NCBI GenBank assembly: GCA_020465985.1
Contig: JAANYP010004808.1
Span: 1 to 64,000, forward strand
DNA: 64,000 bases
Origin: Centrapalus pauciflorus
Lineage: Eukaryota; Streptophyta; Magnoliopsida; Asterales; Asteraceae
Direction of reading: 5' to 3'
Both the position numbers and the translations under genes were made by a program. Of the stretch, positions 1 through 11,039 are shown in pieces (position 1 is the stretch's first letter; every line of letters starts with the position of its first letter). Under the pieces are notes generated by a model that was not told the DNA's origin, did no database searches, and saw nothing but the letters and a program-made list of their open reading frames with translations.

Positions 1-1
1 G

Positions 2-1204
2 AGGCACCTAATTCTATCAGAAGAAGAAGAAGAAGAAGAAATTCCTGAAGCTGCTGTTCCTAAAGCAGCAGCTAAAGGAAACGAAACGGTAGCTAAGGAT
101 CCTATGCAGCAGAAACAGGCAAAAATGCAATTTCACAAGACCAGAGCCAAAGAGATGGGCCTCCCTATGCACAAATACTTTGAGTTTAGGGATGAACAGC
201 TTCAAGCTCTGGAGGAATTAAGAAAAGAAGAAGAATCTGCCAAAGCTGCTAAGTCCTTTGCCCTCCAAGAAGCAAAGAAAATCAAAATGTCTACCTTGGA
301 GGTGCAAAAGAAAATAACGGAAGCTGCCAGGAAATCAGCAGGAGAAAAAGAGAAGGAAGTAGAGAAAGGTACTCAGGTCTCTGTGACCAAATCAACAGTA
401 CCCTCTGCCAGAGCCAAATTCCACTTTGACAACTTGGCTAGAAAGAAATTTCATGATGTTGCTACTAGAAGGCTTGCCATGGAAGCGATTGTCAAAGCTG
501 TTCCCATTTCAAGAAAAGGCACACAGTGGAAACTTCAGATCACCAGGATGGGTGCAACAGGCCCTGAAATGGAATCCTATGATCACACTGATGTTGCACA
601 GATGGGATACAGGGAATGGGTGGAACTGGCAGTTGCCCTGAGTCAGTCTAAGTCAGAAACGGCTAAGACTATCAGGGCATACATCAAGAAGCTGATGGAA
701 AGAGTAAGTGAGCTGGGCCTGATTCCAAAAGAAGTAAAAGAGGGTGTCTCTGTGACATACCCCAAAATAAAGGCCAGAAGGACAAAGAAGGATACAGAGA
801 TGGAGCTACTCCTTACGCTGATTGAACAGGGCGACTATGCCCTTGAGATAAAAGGAGTTGATCATAGTCTGCCTAAAGGAATAGAGTTTGAGGACGACAA
901 GATTATAGAAGAACCTGAGCTGGGGGCATTTTTTGTAGATCCCCTAACTCAGAAAAAGTGCTTCCAAAGGGCCTCAGAACTATACAAAGTTGATCTGAGA
1001 CAACTTGCCGCCTTCAGACTTGTAGTTTCTTTCAGGCAGTCTAGCAAATGGAGAGCAGCCATCTGGGATCAGCTCAGAGGCTTCTATGAAAGAAGAGAAC
1101 TCAATGATCCCAAGTTCATGATCATCAGAAGTGAAGTTGAGGAACTTGAGGATACAAGGGAAGAATTGGAAAGGATGGTTAAGGATCCTTCTCCAGTGAT
1201 ATGA
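2..1204 (+). CDS. Accessory ORF downstream of pol in Copia H (5' end outside window)
   Basis: The frame is open from base 2 to the TGA at 1202-1204, about 400 codons, and enters the window from the left, so the ATG at 104 is internal. It starts with an acidic run (seven Glu near residues 7-13). A Lys/Glu/Ala-rich stretch likely to be coiled coil follows (about residues 60-125), then a more globular half with motifs MGYREWVELAVALS and KWRAAIWDQLRGFYERREL. I see no signal peptide, membrane span or zinc knuckle. It lies between pol (off window) and the polypurine tract and 3' LTR, the place where SIRE/Maximus-type Copia elements hold an env-like or accessory ORF. The same protein, broken, occurs in Copia I at 42661-46641. 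The product is unknown; the intact frame beside decayed relatives suggests a fairly young copy. Confidence 0.75.
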   Translation, partial: RHLILSEEEEEEEIPEAAVPKAAAKGNETVAKDPMQQKQAKMQFHKTRAKEMGLPMHKYFEFRDEQLQALEELRKEEESAKAAKSFALQEAKKIKMSTLEVQKKITEAARKSAGEKEKEVEKGTQVSVTKSTVPSARAKFHFDNLARKKFHDVATRRLAMEAIVKAVPISRKGTQWKLQITRMGATGPEMESYDHTDVAQMGYREWVELAVALSQSKSETAKTIRAYIKKLMERVSELGLIPKEVKEGVSVTYPKIKARRTKKDTEMELLLTLIEQGDYALEIKGVDHSLPKGIEFEDDKIIEEPELGAFFVDPLTQKKCFQRASELYKVDLRQLAAFRLVVSFRQSSKWRAAIWDQLRGFYERRELNDPKFMIIRSEVEELEDTREELERMVKDPSPVI

Positions 1205-1573
1205 AGTCCATCTACCATCTAGGTAGGTGAAGAATGGGAGCTGTCCATCAGTTGGACAGGCTTACCGTTTTCTGCTCCCAACTCAAACAGTCCAAACATC
1301 TTGTACATAAGTTGTACATCCTGTACATTAGTTGTACATTATTACATAAGTTGTAATTTTTGTTTTTACATTAGTTGTAAAATACATTAGTACATTAGTT
1401 GTACTCTTGTAAGAACATGTGTTGTTCTAGTATAGTCAAGAATCAATGTATATATAAACTGATCTTTTACTTTACTGTAATGTTGTAATTCTATTTCAGC
1501 AAATGTACTGTAAAAATATATAGTGATTTTTGACAAGACCAGCTTGAACTGGTTATTGCAAATAGGGGGAGAT
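1205..1573 (+). repeat. 3' untranslated region of Copia H with repeated TACATTAGTTGTA-like words, ending in the polypurine tract
   Basis: About seven imperfect copies of a 13-base word of the form TACATTAGTTGTA lie at 1301-1405, each with short complementary ends (TACA and TGTA). Copia I has a weaker version at the same distance from its 3' LTR (46731-46815), so this belongs to the family and is not local noise. The purine run AATAGGGGGAGAT at 1561-1573 directly before the LTR is the plus-strand primer site. Confidence 0.7.
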
Positions 1574-2699
1574 TGTTAGGCACAAAAAGGCCTCAGTCAA
1601 ACCTGTTCTACATTTGAGGGGGAGATTTTATAATCAAACATGTTGATGCATTTGAAGGTTGAATTTAAGGCCTGTTATATGCCTTATTGAAACCTGAAAA
1701 TGATTTGTAATATCAGTCTAAAGCTGTTCTATATGTTGCATGTGTTGCAACTAAGACAGTTTGTCCAAGCTGCTCTGTCTGCTGAACAGGCTGGACATAA
1801 ACTGTCTACGCTGCTCTACACTGTTGAGCAGCTTGGGCATTTTTAAGGTGTTCTGTTCTTTGTGAACAGAACATGTTCTTTGTGAACAGGCTAAACACTT
1901 TATGGAATTTGTTTCCAAGTCATCATGTATTGTTTTTGACTACAAGATCAGTTTACAAAGTCGAAGACAAAGTGGAAAACAGAACTGCTCAGCCTGCCCA
2001 CGCTGTTCTGTAACAGGAAGACAAAAGGATATTTGAAAAAGGGTGAAAGACCTTTTTCTTATATCAAAATAGGCCTTTACAGGGAAGAAAGACGCAAAGT
2101 TGACATTCCTAAATTAGTTAAAGGCAATGCAACAGTAGACAAAGTAAAAAGACAAAAGTTCTGCACATATGAAGACAAGTCTGCTTTTCAGAAAAGTGCA
2201 GAAAAGGTTATGTTGTCTTTTCAACAAGACTTTTCCTTTTCATTCTGTCCAATGAAGATGTTTCTCTGAGATCCTCTAAGTGAGTATAAAAGGAAGCTTC
2301 TAAGGTCAGAAAGATGTGTGAAGAAAGCTAAGTGCTTAAACCAAGAGTGAACGTGCAAGTGTGATCTTCATGCATGCAAGTCTTCTGTAAAACAGCATCT
2401 GTGTGTCTAAGCTGTTTTACCTAAGCTGTTCCTTAAGTCTTGTAAACACAGTGAGTGCTTCTTAGTGAGTGTATTCATTGTATACTAGTTCGAGTCTGTC
2501 TTAGACTAGTAAGCATACTGTTGTATCTGTCATCTCAGCTTGAACTATTCCGCATTCAAGCTTGTTTGTAATTAACAAATTGTTGATAATACATACAAAC
2601 ATTGAGAAAAGAGTGTGTAGTTTTTAAATTGCTGTATTCACCCCCCCCCCCCCTTTACAGCTTATAACTATATACTTTGGGAACCTCTCGGGACCTACA
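1574..2699 (+). repeat. 3' LTR of Copia H
   Basis: The LTR begins TGTTAGGCAC right after the polypurine tract and ends GGGACCTACA. It is the same family as the LTRs of Copia I (37549-38640 and the split copy at 46978-56819). A TATA box (TATAAAA, 2285-2291) lies about two thirds of the way in, followed by CATGCATG. Near the 3' end is a poly-C run (2641-2653), shorter in the Copia I copies. The 5 bases after it (cagat) would be the target duplication; the partner lies left of the window. Confidence 0.9.
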
Positions 2700-3853
2700 C
2701 AGATCTTTCTAAACAGACTGCTCAGCAAGCTACATTTCAGGGGGAGTCTGGTTCGTCATCTGGTGTTGAGAAAGATAAAGGCAAGGCTACCGAGGCTACA
2801 AATGTAAATGAAGAGGAGTTAATTGGAGCCTTGCTGGACTTAAAGGAAGATGAAATTCATATTGAGTTTGAATATTACGTAGATCAGGAAGACATTGAAG
2901 AAGGAGAATTTATTCCTGAAGATGTAGTTAACTGGAAATCTGATGATGAGGTGATAGTGGATGAAGATGATGATGTAGATGAAGTAGTCATTGAAAAGCA
3001 ACCTGTCACGGAGCTATACGAGAATCGAAATCAGAAGGGGATAGACATTGATATGCTGAGATCAGCAGATTATGATGAATCAGAATCTGATACAACTGAC
3101 AGGGAGCTAACCAAGGAGGAGAAGAAGAGTTTGTGGTTCTAGAATGAAGAGAAAAAGGCTGAATTGGCAGTAAAGGATAAAATGAAGCTGCCTAGTCCAG
3201 GAAAGTTATCTGGTGGGATTCTAAGCTGGTTCTTTAACAGGGAACTGCAGCTATTTGTTCTAAAAAGAAGAGATGGGCTTCAGTACTTGAGGAGAAGGCT
3301 TAAAGTCATTGCCTAAGTGTGAAGTAAAAGAGTTTGGCATGGAAAGATTTGATCAACCAGGGAGACGACCAATATGCTGAAGTTATAGCAAAGATTATCA
3401 GAAAAGAGGGTCGGTCTAGAAGGTTAGAGAGAATTAAGCCAAGGACAAGGAAGCGAGTCATGGATGAAACAAGGATAGATCCATTGACAGGCAGGCCATG
3501 GATAAAGAAGTATTATAAACCTGTTAGGTGCTTGAAGAAGGTTCCGTTGAAGATCATGCTACAAGACGTTCTGAGGAACATGAAGTGGTGGTATGTTGAC
3601 AACGAGACAGCTGAAGCAATAATGGAAGACGAAGACGAGAAAGTTATTTTGAAGGTATATGATCCTCTGCACCTTGTAAACCTTTCATGAGCAGCCAATC
3701 TATTTTCATGGAGGATGGAGCTCAGAAGGCAAGAAGTACCAGAAAGTTGTTAAAGTTTGCATTGAACAGGGTCTGCATGCAGGTAGCAGCATAAATAAGC
3801 TTAACTCTATAGAATAATGAATATCCACTAGAATCTATCGTCAAGGGGGAGTC
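2700..3853 (+). pseudogene. Decayed accessory ORF of a second Copia element (J)
   Basis: Open sequence from about 2709 reads into an acidic segment rich in Asp/Glu, meets a TAG at 3140-3142, and continues in the same frame to about 3315. It then shifts to the frame of 3334-3690, where a basic segment includes PRTRKRVMDETRIDPLTGRPW. A further frame change carries it to about 3790. A purine run (AAGGGGGAGTC, 3843-3853) and an LTR follow, so this is the 3' ORF of a Copia element whose 5' side was cut when Copia H inserted at 2700. I do not recognise a domain. It is not obviously homologous to the accessory ORF of H. Confidence 0.55.
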
Positions 3854-4440
3854 TGTTGGTACACCCTATGTGACGATAGCAGTCTAGATATGTAATAGAT
3901 AGTCATATGTAATAGATAAGGCTTTATTAATTCAAGTCATATGTTTGATCATAATTGTGTATGATGATTTATATGTTAAGTTCATCACTGTGAAGATAAG
4001 TTCTTGATGTGAGAATAAGTTCTTAAAGGCATAGGCCACGAACTTATGTCACACAAGTTCGTACGAACTTAGCTCACCAAAGTTCGTATGTGCTTGGGCT
4101 TGAACTTGTAAGTTCCCGGGCTTGGGCCTTGCACGAACTTATGTATTATATTATGAACTTATTAAGTTACTTTCAAGGACTTTGGTAAAAATACGATTTC
4201 AGAGTTTTGTGAAAGTGCATGTACGAACTAGAAGTCGATTTCAGAGAGTTTCAGGAGCAATACATCGTGTGGGCTCGGTATCCTGTCGGCTAAGATTGTG
4301 TTCGGCTCCGTGTTCCGCGCGTGATCGATCTGTTAAACGTCTAACAGAGGATTCCGCACTCGTTGGAGGAAGTCGCGCTTTGATTAGATCCGTAGACTTG
4401 GTGCCTTACAAATACCTCTAGGACATTTGGTTTATCAATA
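3854..4440 (+). repeat. LTR of Copia J (right edge approximate)
   Basis: It starts TGTTGGTACACC after the purine run. The body holds about ten copies of AAGTTC/GAACTT words between 3980 and 4220, including a perfect 16-base palindrome AAGTTCGTACGAACTT at 4055-4070. The end is uncertain because sequence of the neighbouring Athila element on the other strand starts within roughly 4440-4490. No matching LTR or TSD was found in the window. Confidence 0.6.
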
Positions 4441-4972
4441 TGCTAATTGCAAGATTATGTTAGTTGTCTGTAACTAACCTAGATCATGTTAGTCAAACAA
4501 ATTTCCTGGCAATATGTTAACACTAGCTCCCAGGGTGATATAGGATCTTTAAGCTTAGGAGGCAAAGAACTCTAAACTACTGCACTTAATTGTTCAGTTA
4601 AATTGATCTGTTTAGGAAGCGAAACCTTGAACTTTCTCTTTTGTGTGCAGAGATCTTTTAGAAATTTGGCATAAGAGGGAACCTGCTAAATAGCCTTGAT
4701 CAAGGGAATATTAATCTTAACTTTATTAAACAAATCCCACAGATCCTCTGGTTGTGGGCCTCTTTTACCGTAAGTAGAAGATTTAGGATTCTCTAAAGCA
4801 GCCGTACAAGGAGGAGGAACTTAGTGTTCCGATCCTTAGACGCCTCCCCAACTTTGGGAGTTGGAATATCTGCTTTAATTGGTTCCTTAAAAGTTACTTT
4901 CTTAGTAAGCTCTTTCTTTGGATCCTCTTTTTCTTCATACACGACTTCGGTGTCGGTATCTTCTTCTGCCTT
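4441..4972 (-). pseudogene. Athila-type protease region (decayed)
   Basis: Read on the minus strand, this follows the gag below. It carries the segment SSLPPKLKDP and a following LGASVNILP that matches the active-site block of Athila-type aspartic proteases (usually DLGASINxMP). The two pieces are in different frames and the Asp codon is lost. The left edge abuts LTR J. RT and integrase of this element are absent from the window. Confidence 0.55.
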
Positions 4973-6587
4973 CTATTCCTTAGGCAACTCAATCTTAGTA
5001 TCTACCTCTCTACCACTTCTCAAAGTGGTTACCTTTGATACCTCATTTACTTCATTTATTTCATGTTTCCTATCTTTACTATGATGAGCATGTGAAGGAT
5101 TAGGGACAGTATTGCTAGGAAGCTTCCCCTCTTCACGTCTTGCGAGTGACTCAGCTATCTGACCCATCTGGTTACTCAACATCTCCATGGTCTTAGTACA
5201 AATAGCTGATTGTTGTTTCATAAATTCTGCAAATTCGAAGAATTGCGAAGAAGTCATATTCGTTTCCACTTGAAAATGTGGTTGATCACGTTGGTTTGAC
5301 TTACAATATCGCTCATCTTTAGTTGCAGAAGTAGAACCATATTGATAGTCTCTTTTTGGTGGTTCATATCTAGGTTTAGTTTGATTATCGGTAGGCTGAT
5401 CATTCTTCCATCGGATGTTAGGATGATTTCTCCATCCCGGATTATAAGAATCCGAAAATGGCTTATCCCTTTGCCTATGCGCTCTAAAACCGTAAACTTC
5501 ATTAGCAAATTCCTCAGTGGATTGCACGAGGACATGCTTCAGAGTGATGAGATGGATCAGCGCATGTGACACAGTTAACTGACTTATTAGGATTTGAACT
5601 AAAACCCTTCATCAGTTGATCCGTTTTCATTCCTAATTCTAAAATTTCACTCTTAACCTCACGTTTCCAAGCATTGTCTATGCCCATAACTTGAACTCCT
5701 TTGTTGTTTTCAGAACCAACTTTAACCTTAAGGCCTTTACCGAGTTGATTTAGCAACTCCCAAGCCTCATTATCTTCTTTGGCTAAAAATGTGTCTCCCG
5801 TGGCAGCAATAATCATGTAACGACCCTCTTGACTCACACCATCAAAAAATGTTTTGATAAGCATTCATTTGAGTACTTCATGATGTGGACAAGCTCTTAA
5901 TAGCTCATTCATACGATCAAAAGCTTCGTAGAATTGTTCACCGGGTTTTTGTTTAAATCTGGTGATTTCTTTTCTTTTCTCGGTAGTTTTACTAATGGGA
6001 TAGTTTTCGTTAAGGAATTCTCTTTTCATTTGATCACATGTCGTAATGCTATTGGTCGGTAGCGATACAAACCAATTTTTCGCATTCTCTTTCAACGAGA
6101 AAGGAAATAATCAAATTTTTAAACCGTCGGTGGTTATACCTCGCACATTGTTTGCTTTACAGATAGCCGTGAACTCAGCTAAATTTTCGTACGGTTCCTT
6201 AGTCGGCATCACTCGAAAGATCGGAAGAATGTGAAATAATTGAGGACGAACTTCGGGTTCGTTCTCGTTTTCAGGATATCGGATCGGAGACGGGTCGGGC
6301 ACATCGCCAGGGCGATAACGTGACTCAACCATACGTCTCGCGTGTTCACCCATCTTAGCGACTATACGCTCAGGTTCTTCTCGTTCACGATTTCGTGGCG
6401 AAATCGGAGTACCTTCTAAATTAGGAATTTCTAGAGTGGGAATTTCTTCCTCTTGTTCGTTTGAATTCTCCGTGATTAATTCTTGTTGTTTTTGAATCCT
6501 GATAGTCTTTCGATTAGATTTAGCTACCTTTTCGATTTCGGGTTCGAATCGTAGCGGCATTCCTTTGGCCGATCGACGTGTAAGCAT
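4973..6587 (-). pseudogene. gag: Gag of an Athila-type Ty3/Gypsy element, frame-broken
   Basis: Four minus-strand reading segments follow one another: 6587-6111, 6095-5865, 5864-5514 and 5572-4973. The second and third cover the retrotransposon Gag core (PTNSITTCDQMKREFLNENY, then GEQFYEAFDRMNELLRACPHH). Further on, a CxxC...H...C-like knuckle (CVTCADPSHHSEAC) and the stretch YNPGWRNHPN are typical of Athila Gag. The ATG at 6587 is preceded by a long AT-rich leader and a tRNA-Asp primer site, as expected at the 5' end. At least three frame breaks separate the parts, so no full Gag can be made. Confidence 0.8.
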
Positions 6588-6800
6588 ACACTATTAAAAA
6601 CTTTTTAAATTAAATTACCTAATTAAACTAATAATATTTTTGGTGGTAAAGTAGAGGACTACAATTACCTTTTTGAATTTTTAATAATTTTTTGTGATTT
6701 TTATAATAATAATTAAAGACTAAAGTAAATTAAACTAAAGAACTTAAAATTAAAACTTAAAACTAAGGCCAAAACTAACTTTTAGCCCTAACTAGCGTTA
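6588..6800 (-). other. Untranslated leader of the Athila-type element
   Basis: AT-rich sequence between the gag start and the primer-binding site. I see no ORF or ordered repeat in it. Confidence 0.5.
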
Positions 6801-6822
6801 CCACTCCCCGGCAACGGCGCCA
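6801..6822 (-). promoter_or_regulatory. Primer-binding site, tRNA-Asp type
   Basis: On the minus strand the site reads TGGCGCCGTTGCCGGGGAG and continues TGG. This is the well-known primer site of Athila/Tat elements, complementary to the 3' end of tRNA-Asp. All other primer sites in the window are of the initiator-Met type. Confidence 0.85.
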
Positions 6823-7990
6823 AAATCCGACGAGCCGTCGTTGTGGCCCGTAGAAATAACCTTAAATCTAACTATTAGCGTATGGAAGTAATGGTTGAAT
6901 CAGCAGGGAGTGCGTATGTAATTAGGGTTAATCAGCTAGTTTCTTTAGTTTATAAAAAGCGTTTAAGTTGTAAAAGGATTGAATTGTTTAGAATATTGTT
7001 TGGAATAATGATTACGTCTAAGTTATAACGAAATTAATGACAAACAACTGACGGATCGAATAACAAATCAAGCAAAGATAACCATTCACGGAATCACTAC
7101 AGCATAAGTTACTACCCACTCGAATTTCATGCAACAATCACATAAACATAATTAATTGCGCGATTAAACTAATCATATTTGATTTAATCAATAACTCTCG
7201 GCATAGCGCATGCAACGTTCATTACTTGTCTTAATCCCTATTCTAATGGACTCGACACAAATAATAACACCACTATGAACTATTTTGCTTTTACCAACCA
7301 AAAGATACAATCATAATCATAACCGAATGCTTATCATTTGAATACACATAAATTGTTCAACAAATCCGATATTCATCAAAACATAAAGTGAAATGCGATA
7401 AAGTAACACTTAGTCGTAGATCCTCCGCAAATGGCTATGGAGTTTAGCCGCTCATCGTATGCTCGTCATCAGGAGTGATCGGAGACATCATTATGAACTT
7501 CAAACATCGTCTTCGTACTTGAGTCGTGATTCCACTCCGGCAGGGCTTCGCCACTTCGTTCAACACTTTCGGGACCCTTCAATTCATCTCTCATCGACCT
7601 CTATTTATAGAGGGAGTGAAAATTAGGGTTTTGGGGTCAAAAAAGTGTCTGGATTCGTTAGGCGCCGCACCAGCGTAGGCCTGCGCCCTCCCCCTGCACT
7701 GAGGGTACGGCCTGGGCTGCGCTGGAAGTCGTCTCTAACTCTCAATTCTTCTGTTTTGTAGCGTAGGGCAGCGTAGGCCTGCGGCCCCTCCGGCTCGGAT
7801 CGCGCTGAATATTCTCGAGTTGCTTTCGTTTGACGTCTTAACCTTGGAACATAATTTTGGAGTAATAATAATAAAGTTACGAAGTATGGGTGCTTAATAC
7901 GATCCTAAAACGATATTAAAACACATAAAATAATAGTCTTATCCGCTCGCCTTTTCATAGAATAAGGTGGGCCGGGTCAAGTCACTTACC
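6823..7990 (-). repeat. 5' LTR of the Athila-type element (outer edge approximate)
   Basis: It lies immediately upstream (minus strand) of the primer site. A TATA box (CTATAAATAG on the minus strand, 7611-7620) marks the promoter. U3 to its right contains an unusually GC-rich block at 7661-7806 with the word GCGTAGGCCTGCG twice (7673-7685 and 7771-7783). I could not fix the outer TG end; the partner LTR is not in the window. Confidence 0.6.
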
Positions 7991-8693
7991 CATGCAAATT
8001 AGGCTTAAAAAATAAAAATGGGCTTAAGTTCAACAGAATAAAACAACAAATCAACCAACAAAAAAAACAATATAAAAATAGGAATAAAATACAATGAAAG
8101 ATCTGTTCAATTAACAATACAAATTGGAACAAATTTTTTTTGTGTTTTTCACTTAAAGTTTTAACAAGGAACAAAACTTAGAATCTTTTCGGAATTTTTA
8201 TGTTTTTCAAATTAGAGCCAATAGAAAAAATAAAATATTTTTGTAATTTTCAGTTGTGGCATAAATTAAGACAAAAATTAATAAAATAGATTTTATATAC
8301 AATTCATCCTTTCTCCTCCTATAAGTGTGCATTCTTAAAAATGATTTTAAAAATTGTGCAAAGTTGTCATGAAAGAAATACTCCCTTCAAATAAAAAATT
8401 ATCCTTTAGAAGAAAAACCAAGAACCGTGATAGAATTAAGAAAGCCCGACAAACCTGAATATTTTTAGCTTTTCACTCAAATAAACATTTCACATAGCAG
8501 TTGTCAGGTTCATTATCAAAAACTTACATAGATAAACAAACACAGAAAATAATTTTGTGACATTTCCATTGAATTGAAGTAGCAATAATATTTTTTAAAT
8601 AAAGGAATTTCAAGTCACTAAGATAATTACTTGAAACAGACTTATATAGGATATATCTAAGATTCTACTAGATGGCGGATTTAACATGCCAAT
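7991..8693. other. AT-rich stretch with no recognised feature
   Basis: Long runs of A and T, no convincing ORF on either strand, no LTR-like end that I can match. It may be the 3' untranslated part of Copia G plus unknown flank. Confidence 0.4.
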
Positions 8694-9355
8694 CTAAGAT
8701 ACTAAGAACCGAAAACGTGATTTGTCTAAAGCCTTAGTAAATATATCAGCTAGTTGAAATTTCGTTCCTACAAAATACAATCCTGTTGTCCCTTTTTCTA
8801 TGTGATCTAAAATGAAGTGATACATGATGTCTATGTGTTTTGTTCTTGAGTTTTGCATAGGATTGCAAGATATAGCAATCGGATATCGGGAGTTATCGTA
8901 TATTGGGATGTTACTGAGTGAAAATCCATAATCACGCAATTGTGTCCTCATCCAGAGCATCTGAGAGCAACAACCTGCAGCTACTATATATTCAGCCTCG
9001 GTTGTGGATGTGGATACATAATTTTGCTTTTTGGAGGACCAACTCACCGGTGTGTCACCCAAAAACTAAATTCCTCCTGATGTGCTTTTACGATCTACTT
9101 TGCAACCTGCAAAATCAGTTTGGTGTGATTATTTCGGGTCAGCCTGAAAGCGAGCACAACGACATGTGGAAAAATTATATCCACTCTACTGGCCGTAAGG
9201 TAAAGTAAGGGACCAATCATCCCTTTGTAAGTTGTGTTATCGACACTTTTCCCAGAAGGATCAGTGGCTAACTTACAGTTTCAAGCCATGGGAATTGCTA
9301 CAGCCATGCAAGAGTCTAACTTATACTTCTTGAGTATGTCAAGAGTATATTTCGA
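8694..9355 (-). pseudogene. pol: Copia G: RNase H and end of pol
   Basis: The minus-strand segment 9062-8694 reads through typical Ty1/Copia RNase H blocks: GDTPVSWSSKKQNYVSTSTTEAEY, then SRTKHIDIMYHFILDHIEKG and TKFQLADIFTKALDKSRF (KHIDI..H.. and D.FTKAL are family hallmarks). Upstream, 9063-9355 joins it to RT in other frames. No 3' LTR was found to its left, so the element is truncated or its LTR has been lost. Confidence 0.75.
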
Positions 9356-10300
9356 TTAGTTCACAAAGATCCCATCGTCAAGTTGTTTGACTTGTAATCC
9401 GAGGAAAAAGTTCATTTCTTCCATCATACTCATCTCAAACCTAGACTCCATAAGGGATGGAAATTCCTTACAAAACTTAGGTTCTGTAGATCTAAATATA
9501 ATATTGTCTACATAACTTTGGACTAACATTACGTATGGACCTTCCCTTTTAGTGAACAACGTTGTGTCCTCCACACCTATACTAAAATTGGAAGAAGTAA
9601 GGAAGTTTGAGAGGCTATCATACCAAGCTTGAGGCGCCTGTTTTAAACCATAAATAGCTTTATCTAGCACATAAACATGGTCCGGTTTTTGCGCATCGAC
9701 AAAACCTTTTGGTTTTTCAACGTACACCTCCTCGTTCAATTAACCGTTTAAAAACGCGGTCTTGATGTTCATTTGGTACACTTTGAAATCTCTTTGAGCT
9801 ACAAACCCTAAGAAAATTCGGATAGCTTCAATCCGTGCAATCGGAGTAAAGGTTTCGTCATATTCAATGATTTCTTGTTGTCAGTAACCTTTAGCGACTA
9901 GCCTTTCCTTCATCCTTACTAGTATACCGTTCTCATCTCGTGTGTTCTTTAAGATCCATTTTGTCCCGATGATAGCTCAACCTTTGGGTTTAAGAACTAA
10001 CCACCATACCCTTAGTTGTTCAAACTGGTTGAGCTCTTTTTGCATGGCCACATGTCGCAACTGATTGTTGGTCTTATTCTGGTAGAATCACTTTTGTTGA
10101 AGACGATTCGATAACAGGGCCATTTGTTCATGTATTTCAACTTCTTCTGCATCTAAGGGTTCCCCATAAGAAGGAATCTGAGATGGGGCATATTGTGGGT
10201 ATTGAGAAGAGGAACTAGCTAGGTAGTAGAAGTGTGTAGGTGGTGGGGTCGGATGTGGCTCAGGGACAATTGTCTTTTTGGATAGCAGTGTCAGGGAATC
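9356..10300 (-). pseudogene. pol: Copia G: reverse transcriptase, catalytic Asp changed
   Basis: The open part 9739-9356 has GFVDAQKPDHVYVLDKAIYG, the following LKQAPQAWY, and the catalytic box. The box reads YVDNIIF instead of YVDDIIF, so the second catalytic Asp is Asn. Upstream to about 10300 the N-terminal RT region continues in pieces with stops. Integrase should follow upstream, but the sequence passes straight to gag, so a deletion has removed it. Confidence 0.75.
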
Positions 10301-10990
10301 GTTGGTTTTGGAAATTTAGTTTACATTCAGTAACAAAGAAGCAACAAAATTGGCCATTTGTTTATGAGCGTCCACATCACCCTGGTATTTCTTTAGCTCT
10401 TTGAACAATACACTTATTGAAACTAGAATGATTTCCAGACCCTTTTTAACTGCCCGACATGCAATACCCATTCCAGAGCCAGAGAAGACAGATCCTATAT
10501 GTTGATGTCATCCCTATCCTTGATGATATGCAGTTTGTTTAGTTCATTCAACACCGTGTAGAATCGAGTCGATGTGCCCTGTAATGATTCTCCATCCATG
10601 GCCCTGAATTCAGAGAATTTTGCTTTAGCTTCCTCAATTTTGGCCCGGTCGTTCACATCAAGCCCAAGCATCTGCATTTCAATTTCATCCCACATTTCTT
10701 TTGCAGACCTCTTACTGTCAACGCTTACAAATATGACGGTGGGGAGGTCCTGATATAGCAGATGTTCTGCCTTGTGTTCCGCTTTCTGTCTTTTTCTCTC
10801 TTTATCATCCTGAGTACCCCGTGGTTCTTTCGATGCAGGAATAGGAGGAACAACAGTTGAAACTGCAGGAATGTCCGATTAGAAGATAGTTGGTCCTTCA
10901 GTGATAGACTGAATCATGAGATGCCCCATGGGTTGCATACTCACAAATATCAGGAACCACTTTTTCCATTGCTCGTATTCGTCAAGAAAG
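10301..10990 (-). pseudogene. gag: Copia G: Gag (UBN2-type) fragment
   Basis: The minus-strand segment 10695-10495 (MWDEIEMQMLGLDVNDRAKI, later GTSTRFYTVLNELNKL) matches the Gag core of Copia elements (UBN2 family), with the usual W.EI...Y..L...RF..L.NEL pattern. Adjacent frames up to about 10990 extend it towards the N-terminus. It is joined directly to the RT region with integrase missing. Confidence 0.7.
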
Positions 10991-11039
10991 AGAACAGGTG
11001 TTCTCCGATCCCAAGACTAAAGCTTCTCTTGACATGATG

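Noticed and set aside
2641..2653. Poly-C run as a special element
   Set aside because: It occurs at varying length in all three H/I LTRs and is best seen as a homopolymer that slips.
6801..6822. tRNA-like sequences
   Set aside because: These and the TGGTATCAGAGC sites are primer-binding sites next to LTR ends, not tRNA genes; no cloverleaf surrounds them.
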